From: Cohnella silvisoli
GTDB taxonomy: Bacteria > Bacillota > Bacilli > Paenibacillales > Paenibacillaceae
Assembly (NCBI RefSeq): GCF_021190915.1
Contig: NZ_JAIOAP010000008.1
Location: forward strand, 246,310 to 310,309
Direction of reading: 5' to 3'
Length of the DNA: 64,000 nucleotides
The notes below the pieces were generated by a model. That model was not told where the DNA came from. It did not search any database and was given only the letters and a program-made list of their open reading frames with translations. Below, piece by piece: positions 47,662 through 56,458 of the stretch (its first letter is position 1; each line of letters opens with the position of its first letter). Made by a program: the position numbers and the translations under genes.

Positions 47662-48432
47662 ATGCTTCAAGGGAAAATAGCATTAGTTACGGGTGCATCT
47701 GCTGGTATTGGAAGGGCTGTTGCTCTAAAGATGGCAAGTTACGGTGCAGTTATCGGGGTTGCAGATCGTGATGAAGCATTAGGATTGCAAACGGTGCAAG
47801 ATATCATTAAACAGGGTGGTGAAGCGATCTTTGTCAAAGTAGACGGAAGAGTGCCTGAGCAAGTGCAATCAGCAGTCGCCAGCATTGCAGAGCATTTCGG
47901 AGGGCTGCATATATTAAGCAACAATATTGGCATTCAACGTTATGGCAATGTTGCTGGAACAGAGGTCGACGTTTGGGATGAAGTGATGGAAGTGAATGTA
48001 CGAAGCACATTTTTGTTTTCTAAATATGCGGTAGCACATATGCAGAATAAAAGTGCCTCCATTATCAACACCTCATCTGTGCAAGCGTTTTCTTCACAAC
48101 AAGGTGTCGCTGCATACGCTACATCCAAAGGAGCTATTGTATCCCTAACCAAATCAATGGCATTAGATCACGCTTCCGAAGGCATTCGGGTAAACTGTGT
48201 TTGCCCAGGCTCCGTTGACACGCCTATGCTTCGCTGGGCAGCTGAGAAATTTGCTCCTAGTGTGGAGGAAGCTTTGATCAATTGGGGAAACAAGCATCCC
48301 TTAGGCCGGGTGGCTAAAGCTGAAGAGGTTGCAGAGGTCATCGCCTTTCTAGCGAGTGAGAAAGCATCTTTTGTCACTGGAGCCATTATTCCGGTTGATG
48401 GCGGGTTATTGGTCAAATTAGGTGTAGATTAA
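47662..48432 (+). CDS. Short-chain dehydrogenase/reductase, cluster 2
   Basis: 256 residues from ATG 47662 (GGAAGGTG 7 bases upstream). TGASAGIG (~11-18), NNIG in place of the usual NNAG (LSNNIGIQRYG), catalytic Ser in NTSSVQAFS and YATSK. The segment [13 protein letters not shown] is shared with the cluster 1 SDR, so the two probably use the same or a similar sugar substrate. It lies 39 bp after the GntR gene and is probably transcribed with it. Confidence 0.93.
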   Translation: MLQGKIALVTGASAGIGRAVALKMASYGAVIGVADRDEALGLQTVQDIIKQGGEAIFVKVDGRVPEQVQSAVASIAEHFGGLHILSNNIGIQRYGNVAGTEVDVWDEVMEVNVRSTFLFSKYAVAHMQNKSASIINTSSVQAFSSQQGVAAYATSKGAIVSLTKSMALDHASEGIRVNCVCPGSVDTPMLRWAAEKFAPSVEEALINWGNKHPLGRVAKAEEVAEVIAFLASEKASFVTGAIIPVDGGLLVKLGVD

Positions 48433-48438
48433 TTACAA

Positions 48439-48452
48439 AATAACATGTTACA
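48439..48452. promoter_or_regulatory. GntR operator-like palindrome, site 4
   Basis: AATAACATGTTACA keeps the 10-bp core TAACATGTTA and one flank. It lies between the SDR and the MBL-fold gene of cluster 2, matching site 2 before the MBL gene of cluster 1. Confidence 0.52.
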
Positions 48453-48481
48453 CATTAGACACCATAAAGGAGAGTTAAAAA

Positions 48482-49399
48482 ATGAAAATCAACGAAAAGA
48501 TATTTTCTGCCAAAATAATGCTTTCGGATACTATTCCACTTTACACTTATCTCGTCAAAGGAAATGATTTTTCTGTTTTAATCGATTCAGGCATTTCCGC
48601 CATGTTGAATGATATCGTTGACATGGTTGAAGAATCACAATCGACAGATATTCGCATCCTGTTCAACACGCATCCGCATGCAGATCATATTGGATGCAAT
48701 AAGGGCTTAAAGGACAAGTATAACTTGCTTGTTGCCGCGCCAGCTGGCTCAGAACGCTGGATTGAAGATATGGAGTATCATTACGAGCAGTTTTGTTTGC
48801 CATTTCCGGAAATTCTGCCGCATTCCGAAGAAACAAAAGTGGACATTCTTGGATTGATGGATGGGGGCTCGAAAGTCGATCTCTCGGTCATTGAAGGATT
48901 GACGATTAAGTTGGACGCTGAGACACATCTCACAACTCTCACTTTCCCGGGACATATGCTTTACGAGATTGGTTTTATCGAACATAGCACGAACACGCTC
49001 ATCCTGGGCGATGCTATTACTGGTTATGATTGGGGATTATTTCCTGGTCATTTAAGCCCAAGACAATATAGAGCTACGCTGAAGAAGCTGGCTGAGTTAA
49101 ACCGCAAGTACAATTTCACCCAAGTGTTGACCGCTCATTTTGATCCTACCGATGCACAAGGATTGAACTATCTTTTGCATAAGGTGCATCATTTTATTGA
49201 TGAAATTGATTCTACTATTCATGAAATATTAATAAACGCTGTTGAGCCACTTTCTCTGGAACCTATCTGGAAAGCAGTGTGTGAAAGAATGGGTAGAATA
49301 TTCGAATTCCGTGGACTCGCTATGGTTCATGCTCATTTGACTGAAGCTGTTCAAGACGGAAGGATCCTTCAAGTAGACAACTTATATACGGCAAAATAA
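48482..49399 (+). CDS. MBL-fold metallo-hydrolase, copy 2
   Basis: 305 residues, aligning without gaps to copy 1 (33095-34012). Metal motif HPHADH at ~63-68, then PGHMLYE, LGDAI and AHFDPTD. Long identical stretches such as ERWIEDMEYHYEQFCLPFP mark a conserved region outside the metal site, perhaps for substrate. This copy is AT-rich. It follows the SDR gene by 49 bp after an operator-like site. Confidence 0.89.
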   Translation: MKINEKIFSAKIMLSDTIPLYTYLVKGNDFSVLIDSGISAMLNDIVDMVEESQSTDIRILFNTHPHADHIGCNKGLKDKYNLLVAAPAGSERWIEDMEYHYEQFCLPFPEILPHSEETKVDILGLMDGGSKVDLSVIEGLTIKLDAETHLTTLTFPGHMLYEIGFIEHSTNTLILGDAITGYDWGLFPGHLSPRQYRATLKKLAELNRKYNFTQVLTAHFDPTDAQGLNYLLHKVHHFIDEIDSTIHEILINAVEPLSLEPIWKAVCERMGRIFEFRGLAMVHAHLTEAVQDGRILQVDNLYTAK

Positions 49400-49430
49400 A
49401 TTTCAGTGAGGCAAGGGGAGTTGAACGGGT

Positions 49431-50471
49431 ATGAGCTATCGCCAACAACGAAATTACGGCTGCCGGATTCATGATCATGTAACCTATCATCAGATGAAAA
49501 CGATTGTGCTTGAGAATGAACTTGTGCGCATTGGTATTCTGCTTGATAAAGGAACGGAAATTTTCGAATTCCTATATAAGCCCAATGATACGGATATTAT
49601 GTGGCTTAGCGCCAACGGAGTACAGAATCCAAATGAATATTTACCCACTTCACCGGATGGGACCTCAGTCTTTCTGGATTATTATTCTGGTGGTTGGCAG
49701 GAGGTATTTCCTAACGGAGGACCTCCGTCAACTAGTCTTGGCGCTTCATTCGGGCAGCATGGCGAAGTGACGAACATGCCTTGGGAATATACGATTGTTG
49801 AAGATACACAGGATAAAGTAACGGTAGAATTCACTGTACGTACGAAGAAGACACCCTTCATCCTCAGAAAACGGTTGTCTTTAACATCAGGAAGATGTGC
49901 GCTCACAATAGAAGAAACGGTAGAAAATTTATCGGCTGTGGAAATTCCCGTCATGTGGGGTCAGCACATTGTGTTCGGGCATCCCTTTCTTAACAAAAAC
50001 AGCTACATTGAAATAGCAGAGGCGGTAGATGTCATTCCGCACGATACACCAATCTGCTCAATAGGTCGTCGGGTGCAGGGAAATCGAACACATCGCTGGC
50101 CTTTAGCAAAGAGTGAAACAGGTGAGAGTGTTGACCTTTCCGTTCTTCCTGAACGGGGAACACCGAGTGAGATGCTTTACTTGCACAATTTTATGGCTGG
50201 GTTGTATAAAGTCGTTAGTCCTGATAAAGGGATAAGTGTGGCCGTACAATGGGATGTCTCAGTCTTCCCTTATTTGTGGTACTGGCAAGAGTTTGGAGCA
50301 ACCACTTCATACCCTTGGTATGGAAGACATTATAATATCGGACTTGAGCCGTTCAGCAGTATGCCTACTACAGGTTTAGCGGATGCTGTCAAGAACAATA
50401 CCGCGCTTAAGCTGGGACCGAATGAGACGAGGAGCCACCGTATGATGGTGGAAATCAACCCTATACATTAG
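49431..50471 (+). CDS. DUF4432 protein (aldose-1-epimerase-like fold), copy 2
   Basis: 346 residues, paralogous to 38229-39278. Same landmarks: LLDKGTEIFEFLYKPNDTD, DYYSGGWQEVFPNGG, GQHGEVTNMPW, WGQHIVFGHPFLNK and LWYWQEFGATTSYPWYGRHY. It begins with ATG 49431 after GGGGAG. Co-directional and 31 bp after the MBL gene, so part of the same operon. Molecular function of the family is unsettled. Confidence 0.89.
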   Translation: MSYRQQRNYGCRIHDHVTYHQMKTIVLENELVRIGILLDKGTEIFEFLYKPNDTDIMWLSANGVQNPNEYLPTSPDGTSVFLDYYSGGWQEVFPNGGPPSTSLGASFGQHGEVTNMPWEYTIVEDTQDKVTVEFTVRTKKTPFILRKRLSLTSGRCALTIEETVENLSAVEIPVMWGQHIVFGHPFLNKNSYIEIAEAVDVIPHDTPICSIGRRVQGNRTHRWPLAKSETGESVDLSVLPERGTPSEMLYLHNFMAGLYKVVSPDKGISVAVQWDVSVFPYLWYWQEFGATTSYPWYGRHYNIGLEPFSSMPTTGLADAVKNNTALKLGPNETRSHRMMVEINPIH

Positions 50472-50520
50472 ATGATCAATGATTTCATAAATCATATTTT
50501 AATTACGGAAGGTGTTTGTT

Positions 50521-51177
50521 ATGAATCGAGATCATACTTTTTTTGACGAGTTGAAGCAGAAATTGAATTCATCCGTTATTTCGGATATTTTAGACGATTT
50601 AGGGTATCGGAATCAGACTCTGAATGAGTCCGTTCGTCCGTTGCAGCACGATATGGTTGTTGTAGGTCGTGCGTATCCTGTGCTTGCTGTTGATGTATAT
50701 GAAACACCTGAGCAACCTTACGACGGATTAATAGAATCTCTTGATGCTATCCGATCGGGAGACATCTATGTCATAAGCCTGATTTCCCACAGAGCTGCAG
50801 TTTGGGGAGAACTCGTATCCAATGCTGCCATTGCCCGTGGAGGGAGAGGTGCGATCATTGAAGGATGCATTCGAGATACAACAAACATAAAAGCGCTTGG
50901 ATTTCCTGTATTTTCTACAGGTTACCTCCCACGTGACAGCAAGGGAAGAAACATTATTTTACAGCATCGGGTACCGATTGAATGCGCGGGTGTATTGATT
51001 CAGCCGGATGATCTCATTTTCGGCGACTTTGATGGTATTGTGGTTGTTCCTCACGCTTTAGAGGAAGAAGTGATTTCAAAGGCTTTAACGAAAATAGCGA
51101 GCGAGAATAAAGTAAGAGATGCGATACGAGGCGGTATGTCAGTCAGAGAGGCTTTTGATAAATACCGTGTGCTTTAA
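50521..51177 (+). CDS. RraA/HMG-aldolase-family protein
   Basis: 218 residues from ATG 50521 (CGGAAGGTG upstream). Class II pyruvate-aldolase/RraA fold with the conserved GELVSNAAIARGGRGAIIEG, CIRDTTNIKALGFPVFSTG (Arg-Asp pair of the metal and substrate site) and DFDGIVVVPHALEEEV. Members cleave hydroxy-keto acids or act as RraA regulators. In this catabolic operon, cleavage of a keto-deoxy sugar acid is the better guess. Cluster 1 has no counterpart. Confidence 0.88.
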   Translation: MNRDHTFFDELKQKLNSSVISDILDDLGYRNQTLNESVRPLQHDMVVVGRAYPVLAVDVYETPEQPYDGLIESLDAIRSGDIYVISLISHRAAVWGELVSNAAIARGGRGAIIEGCIRDTTNIKALGFPVFSTGYLPRDSKGRNIILQHRVPIECAGVLIQPDDLIFGDFDGIVVVPHALEEEVISKALTKIASENKVRDAIRGGMSVREAFDKYRVL

Positions 51178-51219
51178 TTTGAATATTTAATAGATTATGC
51201 AAAGAGAGGAAACGTCTTT

Positions 51220-52293
51220 ATGAAATTAGGATTAGGGTTATACCGTCACATGCTGACTAGAGATAATTTCCGTTTTTCCAAGCAAGCAGGCTGTACGCAT
51301 ATTATTGCCCATCTTGTTGATTATTTTCCGAAGATGTCTAATGAAGGGATTCCAGCGACGGATGAGAAAAGCAATTGGGGCATAACTGCAGGAAACCTGG
51401 AAGATTGGTCTTATGAAAGCTTAATCCAATTGAAGGCTGAGATTAACGAGGAAGGCTTGGAATTATATGCTATCGAGAATTTTGATCCTGCACATTGGCA
51501 CGATGTGTTGTTGAATGGTCCGCGGAGAGATGAACAGATCGAATTGTTAAAATCGTTTGTTCGCAATGTCGGAAGAGCAGGCATCCCGGTGATTGGTTAC
51601 AATTTCAGTCTAGCTGGGGTTTGGGGACATACGCGTGATGAATATGCCAGAGGAAGAGCGATTTCCGTTGGACTTACCCCAAGTAAGTCTATGGATCAGA
51701 CACCCATTCCACTTGGACAAGTATGGAATATGACTTATGATGTCAATGCTCCTAAAGGCAATATGCCAGAAGTCACGCAAGAAGAAATGTGGGATCGCCT
51801 TGCCTACTTTTTACAAGAACTGATCCCTGTGGCAGAAGAGTCAGGGGTGCGCTTGGCTGCCCATCCGGATGATCCTCCGATGCCTTTCCTGCGTGGGACG
51901 CCTCGGCTTATCCATCAACCGCATTTATACCAAAAGCTGCTTGATCTCGTGCCAAGTCATGCGAATTCGTTAGAGTTCTGCATGGGAACCATCCAGGAAA
52001 TGACGCAAGGCAGTCTATTCGATGCGATTGCAGATTATGCTGGACAAGGCAAAATCAGTTATGTACATTTTAGAAATGTCAGTGGAAAAGTGCCTGAATA
52101 CAAGGAAGTTTTTGTAGATGAGGGTGACATTGATATGATCAAGGCCCTTCGGATCTATAAGCAACATCATTTCGAAGGTGTGTTCATTCCGGATCATACC
52201 CCGCAAATGATATGCAATGCTCCATGGCATGCCGGCATGGCTTATGCACTTGGTTACATGAAGGCAGCATTGTCCATTGTGAATCATGAATGA
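51220..52293 (+). CDS. Mannonate-dehydratase (UxuA)-like TIM-barrel enzyme
   Basis: A 357-residue protein of the UxuA/xylose-isomerase-like group. Metal-site segments: YNFSLAGVWG, RLAAHPDDPP (~220-229), EFCMGTIQEM, SYVHFRNVSG (~284-293) and FIPDHTPQM (~326-334). D-mannonate dehydratase makes 2-keto-3-deoxygluconate and would fill the same step as the glucarate-dehydratase-like enzyme of cluster 1. Length is normal for the family. It is the last intact gene of cluster 2. Confidence 0.88.
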   Translation: MKLGLGLYRHMLTRDNFRFSKQAGCTHIIAHLVDYFPKMSNEGIPATDEKSNWGITAGNLEDWSYESLIQLKAEINEEGLELYAIENFDPAHWHDVLLNGPRRDEQIELLKSFVRNVGRAGIPVIGYNFSLAGVWGHTRDEYARGRAISVGLTPSKSMDQTPIPLGQVWNMTYDVNAPKGNMPEVTQEEMWDRLAYFLQELIPVAEESGVRLAAHPDDPPMPFLRGTPRLIHQPHLYQKLLDLVPSHANSLEFCMGTIQEMTQGSLFDAIADYAGQGKISYVHFRNVSGKVPEYKEVFVDEGDIDMIKALRIYKQHHFEGVFIPDHTPQMICNAPWHAGMAYALGYMKAALSIVNHE

Positions 52294-52302
52294 TGTTAGT
52301 GG

Positions 52303-52545
52303 CGCAAAAACAGTCGAATGTGATCTGAAATCCGGAAGCGTATCGATCCATCATCCGAATATTATCGCCGTTGTGGATTAACGATTCGTTATATTCCGAC
52401 GAGCACGAAAGTACTGCAGGAAAAACGCAAAATTTTCCTTTTGCGCGGCAACAAAGGCGAAGTTCAAAACCAATATGCGGAACTTCCGAGCTTTAATACA
52501 ATAGAGCATATGCATTTCCATGGCAGCGAAAATTTCGGGAAGTAA
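52303..52545 (+). pseudogene. 3' remnant of a PhyH dioxygenase gene
   Basis: Encodes CDLKSGSVSIHHPNII in one frame, then after a deletion and frame change CGLTIRYIPTSTKVL, NKGEVQNQYAELPSFNT and EHMHFHGSENFGK with a stop at 52543-52545. This matches the end of the intact PhyH at 62887-63690. The ~14 residues after PNII are deleted and the N-terminal two thirds, with the HxD metal pair, are absent. Confidence 0.8.
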
Positions 52546-52566
52546 GCATACGGAGGGATTTGAAGC

Positions 52567-52734
52567 ATGGGAGTAAAAATGGGCAGCGGCACGCATGTCT
52601 ATGAAGTCGCAGTTGGCTGGGCGAAGCTGCCGGACAACGTTCGACTAGGTTACACGCACGGTATCGTTACGGATTCCAAAGACAACGTCTACGTGTTTCA
52701 TACTAACGCTCCTCCTTCGCGCCGAGTGATTTAG
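52567..52734 (+). pseudogene. 5' remnant of a second NHL propeller gene
   Basis: From ATG 52567 it encodes MGVKMGSGTHVYEVAVGWAK, LPDNVRLGYTHGIVTD and NVYVFHTNAPP. This is nearly identical to the first 48 residues of the NHL protein at 39366. It then runs into unrelated sequence and a stop at 52732-52734. The next ~80 bp (52735-52815) before the direct repeat hold nothing I recognise. Confidence 0.82.
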
Positions 52735-52815
52735 GTCAAACCCTTGTTTTAAAAGGGGGAAAAACCCGGAGTTGACAGTTTCGTTCATAGCAGAGTTTAT
52801 ATTCACGCGCACTAT

Positions 52816-53137
52816 ATCTCCAAACAGTTTTATCTGGATGCCAGTTATATCCGAAAAGCTTTTGTAAAAGAATTGGACAAGAGTGTTTCAGAATATATCA
52901 TTTGGGTTCGCATGAAAGAGGCGAAGGAACTTCTTGACATTAATCCTGCTATGAAGCTTTCCGAACTCACTGAAGCAGTAGGATATAATGATACTCGTTA
53001 TTTTTGCAAATGTTTTAAAAAACGATACGGTGTGCTGCCGAGTGAATATAAAAACCAACGAAAATAAAGAATACTAAGAAAAAGCCTTTCTGAGTTTCCT
53101 TCAGAAAGGCTTTTTGCCTGAAAAGTACTCATTTAAC
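52816..53137 (+). repeat. 322-bp direct repeat, copy 2 (YesN 3' end plus terminator)
   Basis: Gap-free match to 43671-43992 (offset 9145) with four synonymous differences. It contains the last part of an AraC helix-turn-helix (KSVSEYIIWVRMKEAKELLD to SEYKNQRK) without any upstream receiver, and the identical terminator at 53079-53115. It sits immediately upstream of the binding-protein gene. Confidence 0.95.
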
Positions 53138-53233
53138 GCCTGATTTATCCCTTCCTTGTCGAATGTGAAGTTTTATAATAAAGAAAGCAAAGTGTTCAAC
53201 CCACTTTGTAAACAAATTAGGAGGGGTAAATAA

Positions 53234-54580
53234 ATGAGAAAAGAATTTGTGAAAGCGATTTCGATTTGTTTGGCATTAACTATGATTCTGGTTCTGGCAG
53301 CTTGTGGAAAGTCTTCAACACCCACTGCATCTACCAATCCAAGCAGCAGTACCCCGCAAGCTACTGAGGAAGCTACAACAGCAACACCGATTGCGCAAGA
53401 ACCCGTTACTTTGAAATTGTATGCCCAATATTCAGTTGATGACGAAAAAGGATCTTTGGACTATGCGATTGAAGCCCTGAAAAAAGAGCTGCCGAATGTG
53501 ACGCTGGACATAGAACCTTTTGTATCTAGTGATGTTCTTAAAGTTAGAGCTTCAACGGGAGATCTTCCAGATATTATGGCTGCAGACCCAGGACTGGTAT
53601 CTGTTTTCTCTAAAAACAATGAAATATTAAATTTAAAAGATTACGCGGACGTGAAAAGTGCTTTCTTAGATAAGCTTGCACCTGGTGTTATTCCAAATAT
53701 AGAAGATAAAGACGGAAATTTATACGCTCTCTCAACTGGTGGTAATTTATGGCATTTATGGTTTTATAATAAAGAAATTTTCGCTCAAAATGGCGTTAAA
53801 GTACCAACAAACAATGACGAACTGACAGCAGCAGTGAAAGCATTTACGGCAAAAAATATTGTTCCGATCGCTATGTATGGACAAGCGGCTTGGTCTATTG
53901 GCTCGTATATGGATTCCTTTGTTTTAAGAACAAATCCGGGTGGACTCATTGAACTGGCAACGGGCAAGTCAAAGGCTTCCGATCCTCAAAACAAGGACGC
54001 GATCACAAGAGCAGCAGAATTAATTAAATTAGGTGCCTTTCAAAAAGGATCAACCAGTACAACCTATGATCAAGCGAGGGAGCTCTTTCATAGTGGTAAA
54101 GCGGCAATGCTTATCGTCGGTGATTGGGAAATTCCAGACGGCGTAAAAGCACTTGGTGATAAACTTGATTTCATGCCTTATTATCCTACAGCACTTGCAG
54201 GAAAAGAAGAAGAAAACAAAAATCAATTGGTAGCTTTTGGTGGCGGCGGGGGTTATGCCGTATCTGCAAAAACGAAAAATAAGGATTTGGCTGTTAAGGT
54301 GGCTGCAATGCTTGCTTATTATCAAGGAGAAGGCAGATATGTTAGACAAGGCCATACAGACGTGAATATTAATACGGATGGATTGAAAACCGAAAAGCCA
54401 CTTGATCCTGTAACAGAAAAATTAATTAAATTAAAAAGAGATTATATTTATCATGCACATACGGTATTTGCGGATCCGAAATTTGCAACACCGTTTGGCG
54501 AACAATTGCAAAGTCTTGTTGCGGGAGAGCCACTAACTGACTTTTTTGCTAAAGTTGATAAATTAAGCCCAGCCCAATAA
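53234..54580 (+). CDS. CUT1-type sugar-binding lipoprotein (second transporter)
   Basis: A 448-residue extracellular binding protein. ATG 53234 follows TAGGAGGGG. The signal peptide is followed by the lipobox VLAACG, with the lipidated Cys at ~24, then a Ser/Thr/Pro linker. Family landmarks: DLPDIMAADPGLVSVF, LYALSTGGNLWHLWFYN, GKAAMLIVGDWEIPD. No ATPase gene is nearby. It begins the second transporter operon, which the 40.5-43.9 kb kinase/regulator pair probably controls. Confidence 0.94.
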   Translation: MRKEFVKAISICLALTMILVLAACGKSSTPTASTNPSSSTPQATEEATTATPIAQEPVTLKLYAQYSVDDEKGSLDYAIEALKKELPNVTLDIEPFVSSDVLKVRASTGDLPDIMAADPGLVSVFSKNNEILNLKDYADVKSAFLDKLAPGVIPNIEDKDGNLYALSTGGNLWHLWFYNKEIFAQNGVKVPTNNDELTAAVKAFTAKNIVPIAMYGQAAWSIGSYMDSFVLRTNPGGLIELATGKSKASDPQNKDAITRAAELIKLGAFQKGSTSTTYDQARELFHSGKAAMLIVGDWEIPDGVKALGDKLDFMPYYPTALAGKEEENKNQLVAFGGGGGYAVSAKTKNKDLAVKVAAMLAYYQGEGRYVRQGHTDVNINTDGLKTEKPLDPVTEKLIKLKRDYIYHAHTVFADPKFATPFGEQLQSLVAGEPLTDFFAKVDKLSPAQ

Positions 54581-54600
54581 TACTGTTTTCGGCAAGAAAC

Positions 54601-54631
54601 GAAGCATACTTCCTTCATGGAAGTATGCTTC
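54601..54631 (+). promoter_or_regulatory. Stem-loop between binding protein and permease genes (second transporter)
   Basis: A perfect 13-bp stem (54601-54613 with 54619-54631, loop TTCAT) without a T-tract, in the 72-bp gap. It is the counterpart of the hairpin at 19554-19595 in the first transporter operon. Confidence 0.7.
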
Positions 54632-54652
54632 ACTTAAAGATAGAGGTGAGAT

Positions 54653-55534
54653 ATGAAACATTTTCGTTCTAATAAAAAAGCGATTTTCTTATTAACTTTT
54701 CCTGCGTTATTCATTTTCAGCGTTGTAGTCATTTATCCATTGCTGCAAACCTTTTATCGTAGTTTTTTTGAATGGAACGGATTGTCGCAGCCGCGATATA
54801 TTTTTTTGGAAAATTACAAATCGTTGTTGCATGATGATATTTTTTATACTTCGCTATACAACGGTGCGATCTTTGCTCTTATACTGACCGTGTTTCAGCT
54901 TGGGATTGGTTCGGTATTAGCTTTTATTTTATTGGAAAACAAGGTGTTCGGTAAAAAGATATTAAGAACTTCTTATTTTATTCCAGTTGTCCTTTCGGTA
55001 ACTGTGGTTTGCCAACTTTGGCTAACGATGTACAATGCCCAATTCGGTTTGATCAATAAAATCTTCGAACTTTTGCATTTTACCTACAGACAGGATTGGT
55101 TGGGTGATACGAATTTATCCATTATTGCCATTACCGTGGTAGCTTCTTGGCAATTTATGGGCTACCAATTTGCGATAATTTATGCCGGAATGAAAACGAT
55201 CCCGGAACATATTTATGAAGCGGCCAAACTGGATGGAGCAAGTAAGGTGAAGACGCATCTGAAAATCACGATTCCCCTTATGGCTGAAACTTATCGGATC
55301 TGTTTGATTTTTGCTCTTATTGGCGGATTAACTGCTTATGGCTATATGAATATTATGACCGGCGGAGGTCCTGGAACCTCAACCTACACGTTAACTTATC
55401 AGATGATTCGTTCTGCCTTTGTTATGAATGAAATCGGCTACGGAAGCGCTTCAGCCGTCGTGCTGATTTTAGAATGTTTTGTTGTGACTCTCATCATTAA
55501 CCGTTTTATAGCCCGTGAGCGAATTACTTATTAG
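54653..55534 (+). CDS. CUT1 ABC permease, UgpA/MalF type (second transporter)
   Basis: A 293-residue permease with six membrane helices (first at ~12-34). EAA loop IYEAAKLDGASKVKTHLKIT (~192-211) for contact with a shared ATPase. Late MTGGGPGTSTYTLTYQMIR, as in other CUT1 subunits. ATG 54653 follows AGAGGTGAG. It forms the channel with the next gene product. Confidence 0.94.
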   Translation: MKHFRSNKKAIFLLTFPALFIFSVVVIYPLLQTFYRSFFEWNGLSQPRYIFLENYKSLLHDDIFYTSLYNGAIFALILTVFQLGIGSVLAFILLENKVFGKKILRTSYFIPVVLSVTVVCQLWLTMYNAQFGLINKIFELLHFTYRQDWLGDTNLSIIAITVVASWQFMGYQFAIIYAGMKTIPEHIYEAAKLDGASKVKTHLKITIPLMAETYRICLIFALIGGLTAYGYMNIMTGGGPGTSTYTLTYQMIRSAFVMNEIGYGSASAVVLILECFVVTLIINRFIARERITY

Positions 55535-55551
55535 TTTGGAGATGTGAAAGC

Positions 55552-56391
55552 ATGTCAATGTGGATATCGAATTTAGGCGGCAAAGTTTTTAAGGTATTTC
55601 CATGGTTATATTGCATCATTTCGATATACCCTTTGGTATATATGCTGTTCTTTTCGCTGAAATCGAATGAAGAAATTTTGTATCAGAACCCGTTTGGTAT
55701 ACCCCACGTGTTTCATTTTGATAATTATTCACGCGCGGTTAAGGCATTTAATATCCTATTGTTTTTTAAGAACAGCGTAATCGTTTCTTTTGCATCGTTA
55801 ATCGGAATTATCTTATTTTCCATTACGTTTGCCTATGCGGCTTCGCGAATGGAGTGGCGTCTCAATAAATGGACAACCACATACATGCTAATGGGGCTTT
55901 TTATTCCTATCCAATCGATTATGATCCCGCTTTCGCTTCTGGTGAAAAATTTTCATTTGGCTAATTCCTATTTCTCCTTGATCGTCCCATACATTTCATT
56001 CAATTTATCGTTTTCTGTTTTGATCTTTTATGGTTTCTTTCGGACGATCCCTCCCGAGATGGAGGAATCCGCTTTTATGGATGGCGCGGGAATCGCCAGA
56101 ACATTCGTAAACATCATTCTTCCGATTATGAGACCAGCTATCGCGACAGTTATCATTTTTTCCTTTATGGGCGTCTGGAATGAATTCACAATGGCAACCG
56201 TTCTTATTTCGGATGCTCATTTTAAAACGCTGCCAGTTGGTCTCGTTTCCTTTACCGGAGCAAGATCTTCCGACTATGGGGGCATGGGCGCCGCAATGGT
56301 AATGGCAAGTATCCCCACGTTCGTTGTGTACTTGATATTTAGCGAACAGGTAGAGAAAGCGTTGACGGTTGGCTCCGCAGTCAAGGGTTAA
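55552..56391 (+). CDS. CUT1 ABC permease, UgpE/MalG type (second transporter)
   Basis: A 279-residue permease, 17 bp after the first. Six membrane helices. EAA loop EMEESAFMDGAGIARTFVNI (~173-192). C-terminal EKALTVGSAVKG is typical of MalG-type subunits. ATG 55552 follows TGGAGATG. With the preceding genes it makes an importer that lacks its own ATPase. Confidence 0.94.
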   Translation: MSMWISNLGGKVFKVFPWLYCIISIYPLVYMLFFSLKSNEEILYQNPFGIPHVFHFDNYSRAVKAFNILLFFKNSVIVSFASLIGIILFSITFAYAASRMEWRLNKWTTTYMLMGLFIPIQSIMIPLSLLVKNFHLANSYFSLIVPYISFNLSFSVLIFYGFFRTIPPEMEESAFMDGAGIARTFVNIILPIMRPAIATVIIFSFMGVWNEFTMATVLISDAHFKTLPVGLVSFTGARSSDYGGMGAAMVMASIPTFVVYLIFSEQVEKALTVGSAVKG

Positions 56392-56458
56392 ACACACAGC
56401 GGACCTGGGAGAAGATGTTAGGTAGCAGAGCGATCACTAGAATTCGGAGGTAAGTTAA

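Noticed and set aside
53250..53263. TGAAAGCGATTTCG as a catabolite-response (cre) site
   Set aside because: It differs from the consensus at the last base and lies inside the signal-peptide coding region of the binding-protein gene; too weak alone.
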